A stretch of DNA of 64,000 bases, taken from NCBI GenBank assembly GCA_028554755.1, contig JAPTOF010000016.1:3075001-3139000 (forward strand), read 5' to 3'. A program made the position numbers and the translations under genes. The first letter of the stretch is position 1. Every line of letters begins with the position of its first letter. The notes under the pieces are model-generated. The model searched no databases. It saw nothing but the letters and a program-made list of their open reading frames with translations, and was not told the DNA's origin. The stretch comes from Cordia subcordata. Taxonomy: Eukaryota > Streptophyta > Magnoliopsida > Boraginales > Cordiaceae. Of the stretch, positions 50,661-62,874 are shown piece after piece.

Positions 50661-53600
50661 TTTTCACAACATAGCATATGACAATGTGTTGAATAGAGTT
50701 ACAACATTTCTAATATGATGTATATTTAATTTGTTTCCTTTCAATTAATTTAAGCAATTTGATGAGGACAAATAGATTTTTGTCAAAAAAAAAAAGTGGA
50801 GCAATAATACATATTTCTTAATTGCCATTTTGCTTTAAAATTAATTTTTCTAACAGGGATGCAATGTTAAGGTAAACAAAAGATTACTATATTTAATCAT
50901 TTTTACATTAAATATAACATAATTTTTGAAAGAGAGAATTATCATAAATAGTAAATTTTATGTGAAACGAATAAAAATGACAATTTTTTATATTAATAAA
51001 AATGTGAAATGATAAAGGACGTATTTGTTTCCTTAAATTTTGCGGGGGTGCCGTTGAGGTCAAGGGACGTGAAAGTGAAAACGGAACGAAACTCGTTAGG
51101 CGGGGTAATAATCGAGTGCGATAAGAGTAACGAACCCAGTGTGAACCCTTTAGAGTTTAGGTAATCATGACCATGACTGTTTCTTATATGGACGGTCAAG
51201 AGGGCTCCACCAACTCGGATCTGAAAATCAGAAATAGCTATGCATGTGCATTAAGCGTCCACATATTTGACACGCATCGTGTTCGTTTGACCTAACTTTC
51301 TGTTATTGTGTCACATCTCAAAATGACGACTTTAGCCTGCATGAGTTGGGCTTTGGAGATCGTTAGTGAAAGGATAGTTTTGGGGATTTGGTTTACATCA
51401 TCCAAAATGGTTGAAAAAAAGGATTTATTTTATGATAGATTTTCATTGTTGTTTTTCAATTTCAGCTCAGTTTCCGTTATTACATTAAATTACTTAAATT
51501 AATTTTTTAATATTTGACAAAAATGATCAAGTTAGTGTTTCTCAAAATTATCTAAATGAATTAATCCTAACAAAAAAAAATGAGTAAAAGAAGAGCTAAC
51601 TTGAATAAGATTGTCAAACATTGAATACTAATATGATTACTTTTATTATTTTTAAACAACAATGACTAATGGGAATTAGTATCAAAACGTTTGATAACAT
51701 TAGAGACTTTTAATATAATTAACCCCTCTGAAGAGAATCGTTCCCTAATGTAAGGGCCAAGTTTAAAAGAGGAAAAATGAAATACAAAGTTCTGTATAGA
51801 GTATAAAAACGAACGTGGACTAACGATATAGGGATAAAACTCTACAAGTGGCAAGGGTGTAGGTGATAGATACATTGTGTGTGTGTGTGTGTTTTTTCCT
51901 TTTCTTTCTTTTTTTTCAATTTTTGGAGGTAAACCGCCAAAGCCCGCTCAGTTTTGTGGTTCGTGATTTGCAAGTCGATTAGCATGCATGCTCTGTGCTT
52001 ATTATCATAGGACATATCTTTAGCTAATAGAGATTCTCGTCATTTTGTTACAACGTTATTATAAAGATCAATTGTAGTGACTCGATTATATAAACACTTA
52101 AATACTTGTTTAATAGTTTAGTTATTTATTATAATCATATCATCATCACATTTTGTTTGTAATGTTAAAAGTTTATGAAATGATCTTAATTTCAAATTAT
52201 AAGAAATTAAAAGTAGCACACATTCTTGAGCACAAAGGGAGTGAAAATGGGGGAAATTAAAGGAAGACAATTTTGGAATGGAAAAAAAATTAAGGAAAAA
52301 ATAAAACATTTAAATTTCTTCTATTTGAAATAAACTAGAGTATCTAATATTTATTGTATGAATTGAAAAATGTAAGTAAATACTATTTTGCTCTTCTTTA
52401 ATAAATTTCCAATGCAAAAATAAGAATTTATACTCGATTTATATAGATGTTTAGATTTCATGTTTGATTTTGGAAAAACAATAGTCTTTTGAAGTAGTTC
52501 ATAACTACTTTTGAAAATACAATTTGTCATTCTTAAATTATGTCTTTTTTAAAGAAAAGCTACTTCTCGAAATTATAATTATAATTTTTTTAAGAAAGGG
52601 GCAAAAAAAAAAAAAAAACCATGTATGAATAGGTAGGGGGATAGGGATAGAGTATGGTTGGCGGTTTGTTTGTGTTGGTGAGGCTTTCCTCTTTCTTTCC
52701 AGTTTTCTTGCTTTTTGTGAATTCTTTAGCTTTTTGTTACGCGGAGGTTGGCCTAATGATTAGATTTCAACAGTCGGCGAAAACGACGGCTTTGAAGGGG
52801 TGAGTAAAGAAAGAAATGTAGCCGCCTGGTCTTTGGCGGCTCGGCTTTGGACCGTATCTATACGCCATGTTGCAAAACGATCAAGATCATGCTTACGAAA
52901 AGATAATGAAAAAGTGTAATTTGCAGTGGTGCGATGCAAGTACCCTGTTATCTCTACTCTATAGGAATTACGTGATCATTCTAAAGACGCTTTTGAAATC
53001 CAAAGATTATGGACATGTTATATAACCTTGTTCAATAAGTTGAAAGCATTAGTTATGCCTCCTGTTATTGAACAGCAAGGGTCGAAGATGGACAATTATT
53101 CATACATAGTTAAAATGGGATTGCAACTCAGCACCAAGATAGTTTGGGAGTTTGATTTGTAATATTCTGTAATAAGTTGACCCTTTTTTACTGTTTTATC
53201 TATGATTTTGTAGCTCGGCTAATGAGCGCATCTGAGCTAGAGAAGAACAAGCCAAACTATTATGTTGTATTTTGAAAGAATTGATTAACGAGTATCTTTT
53301 AATAAATTTTTATTTGTACTTGCAAGACATGAAATAATTTTTGGTTGCTTATGTCTCCTGTGAAGAACGGAAACGATAAAAAATTCAATGAAACTTCTTC
53401 CTCACCATATCCTTATAAGTTATTAATCATATTATAAACATGAGACGCTTATTACTATATGAGGCACTTGCTATTATATGTTTTTTTAATTTTAAATTTA
53501 AAATAATTCTGCACTACTAATTTTATTTTATTATATATATTTTGTTTATAATATTATAATATTTTAACTTTAACATATCCTTTAAAATACTGCATTGAAA

Positions 53601-55184
53601 TATCCTTTTTGAAGACCAAAAGTTTAAAGTAATACGGTCAAATATAATATTAATGATAATCCACTTGAGTACGTTTCGTGCTATGATGACTTGGTCAAAT
53701 TATGTATTCTACTAATCACCATTTGTTTTAACTTAAAAGGTTAACTTTTCAAGATTTAATAAAATAGATTACATAATGTATTTCTATGCTAAGATTTTGT
53801 TGACAACTAGCAGTCTATTACCAACTTCAAGAGTAAAAGAATCAAAGAACAAGCGATATGCTTTTAAGACTACACTAACATTCTTGAAAATTCTGTTATC
53901 CCCTTTAACTTTAAAAAAAAAATTGTCATCTAAAACACATATCAATAATATAAGTTCGAAGTTGAGGACCATGATGTAAAATGGTAGCAAATCACTTATA
54001 AATTAAAGGCATACCCTATAAATAAACTAATCTCATAAAATATTAAATATCAAATAATAATAATGACTTATTAAATCCAAGGGGTTCATGTAACCCCTTT
54101 CGTTCAATTTAACTCGCTCAATAATTATCTTAGAACCTTATAACTACAAAATAAGTATTTAATAATAAAAAACTAATATTAAAATTATAATAAAATAATA
54201 TACATAATTCATTATTATATTAAATTTCAAGTGATATTTTATGAGTTGAATCTCCCATATTCTTTTCCTAGTTATATTGTATGTCAATAAATTATTGAAT
54301 GGCATATAGTTTTGGGTTTGGTTTGGTATCCTTTGGCACGAAGTGACAAAAGATCGCTTTTTTTAATAATTCAAGTTAACTGCCACAAATGAGAGTACCA
54401 CTCGCCATCACATTTATTCACCCAACCCCCAAGCTTTCTTTGCTTTGCAGCTTTCCTATTGGCTAGCCATTTATCCACGCAAGGGTACTTTTGGGAATCT
54501 AACCCAAAAATAAGTTGTTTTCGAGAGTACGAAATGATTACGATGTTCTATTAGTGGAAAATTTTCGAAAAGAAAAACAAAAAAGAAAACAAACTATTTC
54601 TTTTTTAATTAATAATTGCTAATGCCCTTCCTAAAATTCTATAAAAGTGTACTAAATCTTTTGTGGCACAAAATCTTTCTCATAATCTTCATGTGATCAC
54701 TAGAAATAAAGATATGCCCCCTCTCTTGAAAAAATCCAACAGATTATTAACTGAAAATAAACAAATACTCCCCAATAGTCATCTAAAAGTACATTTGACT
54801 CTCCTGTTATTCTCCAAAATATATTGGACCACTTGTAGTATAAAAATCAATTTGTTATTTTAGTTAACAATTTGTTAAAAGCGATGATTTTTAAATAGAC
54901 GGGGACGTTTGTCTACTTTTAATCACCAAAAGGAGATTATGTAAAAAATTTTATAATGTAAAGGAGCTCGATGTACTTCTAAAAAACCACAAGAGAGTCC
55001 ATGACAATTTATTCTTTTATTTCCTTCCAACTAGTTACAAGGAAGGTTGTAGCATTAAATGACGAAATTAAAAGATGTTTCAGCCTTATTATCTTTGTCA
55101 AGTGAAAATATCAAACATACCAATTTTCAGTAAATGTGTACTTAAGGACTGTAAAAAAAGCAAAGATTGGAAGACCAGCCCCCA
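50661..55184. other. Gene-empty AT-rich region
   Basis: No supported gene in 4.5 kb. Blocks at ~51040-51200 and ~52750-52870 are GC-richer (e.g. 'GCCGCCTGGTCTTTGGCGGC', a short inverted repeat) but have no coding domain. An A-run lies at 52604-52618, a (GT)n tract at 51876-51891. Bases 53460-54300 are very AT-rich. Confidence 0.4.
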
Positions 55185-55400
55185 GGGGTATAAGTGAGTT
55201 GGTAAGTGGCAGAATCGTGGAGACACTCGACAATGCGGTTCGAGTCAGTGTGGTGATCACTCTTTGAAATATTGTGCCGCTGGATTTCAAAACCCGTTGG
55301 TTCTCTCACAATGCGCCACTCACGATATCCTCGCTTAACATCCCACTGACATGAAAGATTCTGGCGGATAAAAAGGATTCACATCTGGTTAACCCTTTTA
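55185..55400 (+). repeat. SINE-like, tRNA-derived repeat (candidate)
   Basis: Reads 'GTATAAGTGAGTTGGTAAGTGG' (A-box-like) and, ~40 bp on, 'GCGGTTCGAGTCAG', a good B-box (GGTTCGANTC). The unrelated body 'GTGATCACTCTTTGAAATAT…GCCGCTGGATTTC' follows. Promoter boxes at tRNA spacing with a non-tRNA body support a SINE. No terminal tail or duplication was resolved, and the secondary structure is not that of a functional tRNA. Confidence 0.45.
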
Positions 55401-55652
55401 TAATAGATTGGAAGACCAAACTACCTTGACCAACCTTCTACAATCACATAAATGCTAGTCACTTCCTTTCAGATGGAAGAGATGTTTGCAGTACACAACC
55501 TGTCCCCATTTGTTGGACCACCCTACCCTAATGAAGAGAAATAAAGTGCAATTGCTATAGATGATGAAGTCATGCCTAACCATTCCTACCTGATCCAATT
55601 AACTTTCAAGTTTTATTATAACTATGCAAAGTTTGTTCTTTTCTTAAAAGGA

Positions 55653-55656
<4 letters not shown>

Positions 55657-55685
<29 letters not shown>
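55657..55685. repeat. (AT)n microsatellite
   Basis: Uninterrupted AT dinucleotides, ~14 repeats, just left of the inverted-repeat element at 55708. Confidence 0.9.
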
Positions 55686-55689
<4 letters not shown>

Positions 55690-55707
55690 TGAAGATGATA
55701 AATACAG

Positions 55708-55944
55708 ATTTTTTTTATAAATGACACAATTTGTTAAATTATTTGCGAAAATAGTCTTATTCAATAGCCAAAATTGCCACATGGCCTGACAACGTGTCAG
55801 AAAAAGAAGCTACATTTATTCAAAAAATTTTTGTTTTTTCAATTGCCTATTTCGGCTTTTCAATAACCGAAAGTGCTAGTTTTAAAACCTATTATAGACT
55901 ATTTTCTTAAAGAATTTTACATTTTGTGCTATTTATAAAAAAAT
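55708..55944. mobile_element. MITE-like inverted repeat (237 bp)
   Basis: Left 'TTTTTTATAAATGACACAAT' then 'TTGTTAAATTATTTGCGAAA'. The right end in reverse complement reads 'TTTTTTATAAATAGCACAAA' then 'ATGTAAAATTCTTTAAGAAA'. Both arms continue to ATAGTCT, ~45 bp of pairing. The centre has 'CAATAGCCAAAATTGCC' and 'CAATAACCGAAAGTGC' as a second, inner echo. Family not assigned. Confidence 0.6.
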
Positions 55945-57509
55945 TTCGATAAATACAAAGTTTTGTTTTCTTTTGGACTATTTCCATTTAGTCAAATTTT
56001 AGTAATTTTATTGATCAATATGAGATAAATTCATCAAAACAAACTAAACAAAATTAAATTTGATTCCATTAAGTACTTTACAATTTTGAGGCCTTTGTTG
56101 AATTCTTCTTATGTATTTTCCTATCCTTGTTAGAATAAATAATTTGAACTGGTTTGTACCTCGTGCAGTGCATGAAATTATATATTGATGTAAAATAGTT
56201 TGTTTAGCAAATAGATACAAATATATAAAATTTTTAAATTTATGTGAGAATAGCATATAAATATATATTTTGTAAATTTTAATTCTTGATAAAATTTTGA
56301 ATATTAATCATATTTTTTATAAGAAATATGCAATAGCAATTAAATATGACATTTAAATTGAGATAATAAAATTAGAAAAAGTATGAACAATGATAAAAAG
56401 GTATAGGCTTCTTGGAGGAAAAACATCTGACAGGACAACAACATTTGGCATTAATAAGAAAGGCGTAAATTATACTTTTTATATATTATATAAATTTGTA
56501 TTCTCATATCCTTGTCATGATATACAACCTTAGCTCTTTCACATATTCTTTGAGGTGTTTTCATGGATATTCTCATAACTATTTTTCACTATCCATCATT
56601 ATCATGCTCTCAATTAGTGTCACTTTCACTTTTTCTCAAATAAAGTTACCTTGTATCATTTTCTTTAACTTGTTAAATTTACACACCCATCTCAACATTT
56701 TCATTTCCACATCTTTTTCATAGTGAAATAACTAGCAAATCTTGTGAATACTGATTACCCATACTATATTATTACAAAATTTCCTCAAACAATCAACTTA
56801 TATTCTTAAATTTTTTCTAGTCGAACACTAATAATTCAAACTAAATAAAAAAAAAACCATTATATGTTAGAATTTCAATCCTTTCTTAGTCCTATCATCT
56901 TTTAACTACTAGGACATAATTATTTATCTAACAAGTTTAAATCAAGATTACATTTTGAAAATAACCTTTTCTCTTCACTTTCTTTTGGAAAGATTATTAA
57001 GATTTAATCTCATGGTGTTGGATAGTTGAGAATTTATCTCTTAATGACTAATAGACGACAAAATTATAGGAGGACTAAAATCAAAATGGAGATCCTAGAA
57101 AAGACCAAAAAGTTAAAGAGTGGCTTATCCTATGAGCTTGACCTACGTTAGAGAATGGGGTTATAATTACTACATTAATGATCATAGCACATGGTTGGTG
57201 AAAAGAGGTTGTTTACCAAATTGGACAAGAAGGTGCAAGTTATTGAAACCTACTTGGCATGACTTTTTGAGGTTTGTAGTTAGACCGTTACACCATATAA
57301 GAGCTTCAAGAATGGGATCATAATGGAGACCTTGCAAGAAAATAGAATATTGCAAACTAATAAATTTAAATGATTTCACATGGGGAAAAGTATTGAAGTG
57401 GATGTATAAAATGCCAAATGGGTAATGTGCCAGACCTACAAGTGGACCAAAGATTAATGGACCATATGTGAGTTGACTTGATCACGGAAAGTCGTGCAAA
57501 AATTATTTT
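55945..57509. other. Gene-empty AT-rich region
   Basis: No gene. Frames at 56044-56256, 56496-56723 and 57120-57323 are short, AT-driven and without domains. Confidence 0.4.
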
Positions 57510-57630
57510 ATGTAAAATTAGGATTAGTTCAATTGATTGAGATTACTCTTTCAATAAATAGTTATTTGGGTTCGAATGTCATGATAAAGATGAGAATTAG
57601 TTGGGGTGGGAGGGAGCTTTAATTAAACCA

Positions 57631-57682
<52 letters not shown>
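57510..57682 (+). repeat. SINE-like repeat with (TAA)n tail
   Basis: 'GGATTAGTTCAATTGATTGA' (A-box-like) is followed by 'TATTTGGGTTCGAATGTC' (B-box) at tRNA-like spacing, then a short body ending 'TTTAATTAAACCAG' and a (TAA)n tail at 57632-57682 (~17 repeats). A promoter-bearing head and a simple-repeat tail are the expected anatomy of a plant SINE. No clear flanking duplication found. Confidence 0.55.
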
Positions 57683-57683
<1 letters not shown>

Positions 57684-58641
57684 TTTAAAATTTATAATGT
57701 GCAATCTATAATTAAGGTGCATCAATTCATTCTTGAAAAACGGAAGCATTAGTGGTTTAGGTTGTACTTTTAGAAACATCGTATTTTAAAAATACTTTTA
57801 GATTAAAAATTAATTTAACCAGCATTAAAATAAATTATTCGTATTTGAATATTGTTTATATGTTTTCAATTTTTACTCAACAAAAGTTCAAAATCCTTTC
57901 ATTCTCGTAATTTCTAAACTATGTAATTATAAATGATAATTTCGTCATTAAATTAAGTTTCTGCTTCCTAGTTGACTTGATTAGTACAACTAGACAACAA
58001 GCATAAAGCAATTTGGGAAACAAAAATACTAACAACTAAGACATTAGTTTTTTTTTTGGGACAAGCTAATAATACTCTAAACCTTTCACTAAAATAAAAA
58101 AATATAATATTCTAAAACATTCAACTACTTGAAAGCAGCCATCTGAGTTCAATGGAAGACGGGACACCTAAAAGGCTCCTGGCATCCCATATATACAGCA
58201 AAGCAAGCATGTTGACTCTTGATTTAAAATTTTTATTGTGTTTTTAGGACAGAATGGCTAAACAATGACATTGACATGAAAATTGGGTATTAATTTTTTC
58301 ATTTAAAAAAAATAAAAAAGATCAACAGCGGTTTTTCACTTTTTGTCGAACATTCAACTTTGTTACTGAAATTGAAGAGCAACCATTTTATGCCTAATGT
58401 TCGAGTCAAGATTTCTTTTCGTAACAAATTTGTTTTTATTTCACCTGATTAAACATTATCTATAAAATAAAAAAAAATTGGTCGATATACTAGTATATAT
58501 ATATTTGTAAAGACTTATCTCCTTTTGTTTTTCGAACTTTCTTGTAGTCTAACCAGTATTCCTAGATACAATATATTTTCTGACTCAAATCCATGTACGT
58601 GTGATTTGCACTATGGTGGATAAGCTAGAGAAAGTGGGAAG

Positions 58642-58644
<3 letters not shown>

Positions 58645-58679
<35 letters not shown>
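58645..58679. repeat. (TA)n microsatellite
   Basis: About 17 uninterrupted TA dinucleotides, followed by TGTATGTATATG. Confidence 0.9.
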
Positions 58680-58687
<8 letters not shown>

Positions 58688-59090
58688 ATGTATATGTAGA
58701 GTGTCACGTTCTGATTAGCTGATTCACTAAGGAATCTTTTCATAGGAAGCCATATGCCATATCCCCTCCATTAAAAACAACAAGAAGCAAGGGTGATCAT
58801 TTTTATTATTCAATTATTTAGCCGTATCCTGACACCATCTAACCATCATACCTACTACTAGATCCACATATAATATTTTATATACACATACATATATTTG
58901 TATATTAAAATTCTTTTTCAGGTGAATACATTTCATAATTTATTATGTTTTATCAAAATTTTATGTTTATTTTAATATAACTAAGTGACATATTATTATT
59001 ATTATTAAAACCAAAAAAAAGTATTAATATTAAAATTTTCACTCATTTTCAAATTGGACACTCGACATTTACAGCACAACAAATCAAATA

Positions 59091-59110
59091 AGCAATATAT
59101 ATATATATTG

Positions 59111-59149
<39 letters not shown>
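59091..59149. repeat. Palindrome plus (TA)n microsatellite
   Basis: 'AAGCAATATATATATATTGC' is self-complementary, and TTATATA… continues for ~18 further TA dinucleotides. It could form a cruciform or simply slip during replication. Confidence 0.8.
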
Positions 59150-59151
<2 letters not shown>

Positions 59152-60812
59152 TTAGAATGAACACAAACCACATAACAAATTTAGAATCTTCTTGAAGGTT
59201 AGGTATGCATATTCCATAGGTGTTCAACACCCTTTCCCTTGTTTAATGGTCCCCATATATATACCTATATGAATGAAAAAAAGTGATATCTTAAAGAAGC
59301 ATAGATGTTACAATCTCGTGGCTAATTGGGTTGCAAAAATAATTTAGTTAAATAATGTATCAATTAATTGAAATGTCTTTAATTTTGCCTATATATATAT
59401 ATATATATATATCTAGGTTGGTTAATATATTGTTCTATAGCAGCATCGACCAAAAGAAAAAATGAAAAATAAAGAACTAGTAAAGTTGTTAGTTGGCCCC
59501 AAGGGTTGCCCAGAGTGATATAATATATTTTCGAGTTCGAACTGTTTACTTTCTTATAATCTTTTATCAATTTAAAACATAATGTTGAAGTGCAATACTA
59601 GATTATAAAATTTGTAAATTTAGAGTAGATTTATAATTACATCGTGTTTAAATGAATTTCTCATCATAAAAAAAAAAAGAAAATTAACCAATTTGAATTT
59701 GCATGAAGGGATAGTGAAGTCTTGGTCAAAGTTAATATATGATGTTTCTAGAAGTCGAGAAATGATTGTCTTGAAAATCTCGAAATAGATTGGCCTTCAT
59801 ATGACCGTCTTCATGTGTCTGATTTTCTCGGCGCCTAACATGTACAAATATTTTTGTTTTGGTCAGCAAGAGGAAACTTCGACTTGACCCAAAAAGGCAA
59901 AAGAAGAGAAAAAAGAGGAAGAAAACATTGACCAGTAACTACTCATTCAACATAGGATTTACCAAATTAAAAGCATGCCAAATTTTGATAATCACGTGGT
60001 AAGATTTAAACATAAATTTGAATAGAATAGTCAAAATTGAACTCGATTACTAAATTAATTATTCTTTTAAGTTTAACGAAATCTGAATGAATAAAATAAA
60101 ACCTCCAAGAATAATTTAAATGATGCGTAAAAAAAAACTCCAAATATACATATAATTTGATTAATTTTTCTTTTTTTTAAACATTTTTACGTCCAACCTA
60201 ACCTTTTACCTCTTACAGAATTCGAATTTAGGTTATTACTCTAAACAAGATAATTTTACCTGTTTGAACTGCTCTCTTAATCCTACAATCCGAATAATTT
60301 GACTTTGAACAAAAATTTGACTCAGCACCAAAAAAATGGAAGACAATTACAAGGGAATATATACGCAATGCCCTAGCTCCTACCCTATGGCAAGAGAGCA
60401 TTCATAACAAAAATTATTTCATTAATACAACATTCTCTTAAACGCTGCATTGAAAAGAGACTTTACATAAAAATTTTAGTGGGTTTCCATGAAGCAAGGA
60501 AGCGGCGGCCGCAACAGAACTTTTAGCCGCAAGCAACTAAAAGCGTGTCCACCAAATCAACGCATTCTCAGAACTGTTTTCTTACTTTCACGCTTTTGTT
60601 TCCATCTCAAAATTATTCTTGTCTTCAAACTATAATTAGCCGTCCAAAGTCAAACTTTTGAGTATTGTCTTTTGACCAGGACTCTTTCTACGCGTGGTAC
60701 CGCACATCAATTGTCAAATAATAATCGGTAATTTTTAACGAGTGTAATTACACTGGTTAAGTTTGTGTTTATATGAAATAACAAAAGGGTCTTTTAATTT
60801 TTTTAATTACGC

Positions 60813-60858
60813 CGGTAAATGTTTAGATTAATATTTTTATTAATATAAACATTTACCA
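60813..60858. repeat. Perfect-ended hairpin (palindrome)
   Basis: GGTAAATGTTTAGATTAATA is followed after a short T-rich loop by TTAATATAAACATTTACC. The arms pair over ~18 bp with one mismatched position. Isolated, non-coding, in an AT-rich region. Confidence 0.7.
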
Positions 60859-61664
60859 CTCTGAATTGTTTATACATTGAATTTATTTTTTTCAATAATT
60901 CATTCATGAAAGAGTTGTGTTATATTTAATGTAAAAATAATTAAAAATAATAAATTTTCATTTACTCATTTACTTACATTTACTTAATTCCAACAGGTGG
61001 ACTATTACATCCAATAAGAAATATGCAAGTTGGATCATCAAAACGTGGAGAGAGAAACGTGTCTATTTTTTGGCCTCAAAAGCTTTTGTTTTTTGAAAGG
61101 GTCAATGTTTTCTTCTCTCCCTCTATTGCCCTATAAAAGTAATGTGTTCGAGTTGTTAGCAAAGGCCGACAGGTTTTTGGTGAGATTAAATTGTTTTTTA
61201 ATAAAAAATATTTCAAAAGAATATATGTTGTTTTAAAATATAATCTCAACTCACTTCTTAATGACGGTGTGCTAAGGAAAAACAAAAGTTATTTCACCGA
61301 CGAGTCAGTAATGACTACAACCTGAAAAAACAAAGTAAAAATAATTGTTACTAAAAATGTACAGAATAATTGCGTACATAGATTCCAGATTAAATTTCCC
61401 TTTTCTAAAGTTGCACGCACCTAAAGAACGAAAATTTTGTACATGAGTTTTCTATTTCTTCCAATAATATAACATGAATGTGCATGTTCATGAGAGGGAG
61501 ATAGGGAGAGAGATGAATTTTGTGGATGTGGAAACCACCACGTCAGATTCCTAAAAGGAAAAAAAGTTCTTACGAATGACTTTTCCACTTTACTTAATTG
61601 CTTGGCTTGTTCCCATTTTCAGTAGTCTATATTAGGTGTGAATTGGACATTGTCTTCATACTAT
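60859..61664. other. Intergenic stretch
   Basis: No gene. The two opposed frames at 61030-61285 are mutual shadows. Contains AT-rich text and a short GAGAGA tract near 61494-61512. Confidence 0.4.
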
Positions 61665-61882
61665 GGTTCTGTTTAAATTAATTTTTTTTAAAAAAATACT
61701 TTAAAAAAAAAAAAAAGTATATTGTTGTAATAACTATTTGATTGTCCTTCCAAAAAAATTGAAACGTTAGAAAAAATTCAAATATATTTTTTTTTCAAAA
61801 GTTATAATTGTTAGTTTTTCAAAAAAATATTTTTTTTCTGACTGTTGTTAAAAAAACACTTTTAAGTCGATGCAAACCAGCC
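61665..61882. mobile_element. Tourist-like MITE, copy 9 (degenerate)
   Basis: Left GGTTCTGTTTAAATTAATTT; right in reverse complement GGCTGGTTTGCATCGACTTA. TTA follows the right end and TAT precedes the left. The arms hold complementary T-runs/A-runs and 'GTAATAACTATTTGATTG', a word also seen in other copies. 218 bp. Confidence 0.5.
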
Positions 61883-62842
61883 TTATGATGTCTTATTATT
61901 TACTATAAACAGGAGAAAAAAAGTAGTGGATATTACTCAAACACTTGTTCTACTTTGAGCCAATCCAAGACTGTTTAAAGATACGTTAGACAATAGAAGA
62001 TTATGTACAGCTCGAGACAGTAACTTTTGGCATGTTTTCTACTTGTAAAATGTTTTTGATGAAATGAAAATGAATACTCATTGATTAAAAAATAAAAGGT
62101 TATGCCATTTTCAAGTGAGCTAACATAGAAGTGGATTTATTAGATTCCTACATGCATACCACTTTTCTATTTGCAACTATTTGATTGATTGATGTGATAT
62201 AGATTGTATTTCATGTATGTGTGATGCTATTGACTTAGGGGACCCCATGAAATTAAAGCATGCTCATCTTTTATATATGGATAACTCACCAATTTTGTAC
62301 ACTTGGTGGAGAATAAGAAATTTAGCTAAATTGAAGAACATTTGTATTTTTGGATAGTTAAATGATCAAGGTCAGCCTTAAAACAGATTAAAGATTTATT
62401 TATAGTGATAATATTATGAGTAAAATTTAACAATTACAAATTTATTAACAAATTATCATAATTATGTCAACAGTTTACAATTCTTAAAACAAATCCACTC
62501 CTAATATTGAGAATGCGAATATCTAGCTAATAGAACAGAACTTTTGCTGTAAGCATTTCTTTTATTTTGATTATTTCAAATAAAATACCCTTAGTCTTTT
62601 GCTCACGTGATATTCCTTTTTCCTTTTAAATCCTACTTGACTTTTGCCCTCTAGTCCAACTCCTATATTGTATTATCTCACACACTTTAAATTATAATTT
62701 ATTTTAAAATGCTATCACCCAAGTTACAAGCAGCATGCAAATAAAAATTCTATTTATATCGAGCATAATGCACAAAGTCTCTATCTAAAAATATTCTTGC
62801 CATAAAGAGCTAACCCATCACATGAATGGTATGTATTCATAC

Positions 62843-62874
<32 letters not shown>

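Larger units (their letters stand above)
57683..60810. other. Gene-empty AT-rich region with AT microsatellites
   Basis: No supported gene. (AT)n tracts lie at 58645-58679, 59095-59149 (with a GCAATATAT…ATATTGC palindrome at its left side) and ~59390-59412. The remainder is low-complexity and AT-rich. Bases ~60480-60560 are slightly GC-richer without a domain. Confidence 0.4.

Noticed and set aside
55185..55260. Possible tRNA gene
   Set aside because: A- and B-box-like sequences are present, but the acceptor, anticodon and T stems do not form; a SINE fits better.
59091..59149. Possible matrix-attachment or origin element
   Set aside because: It is a simple TA microsatellite with a small palindrome; AT-richness alone is no evidence of such a role.
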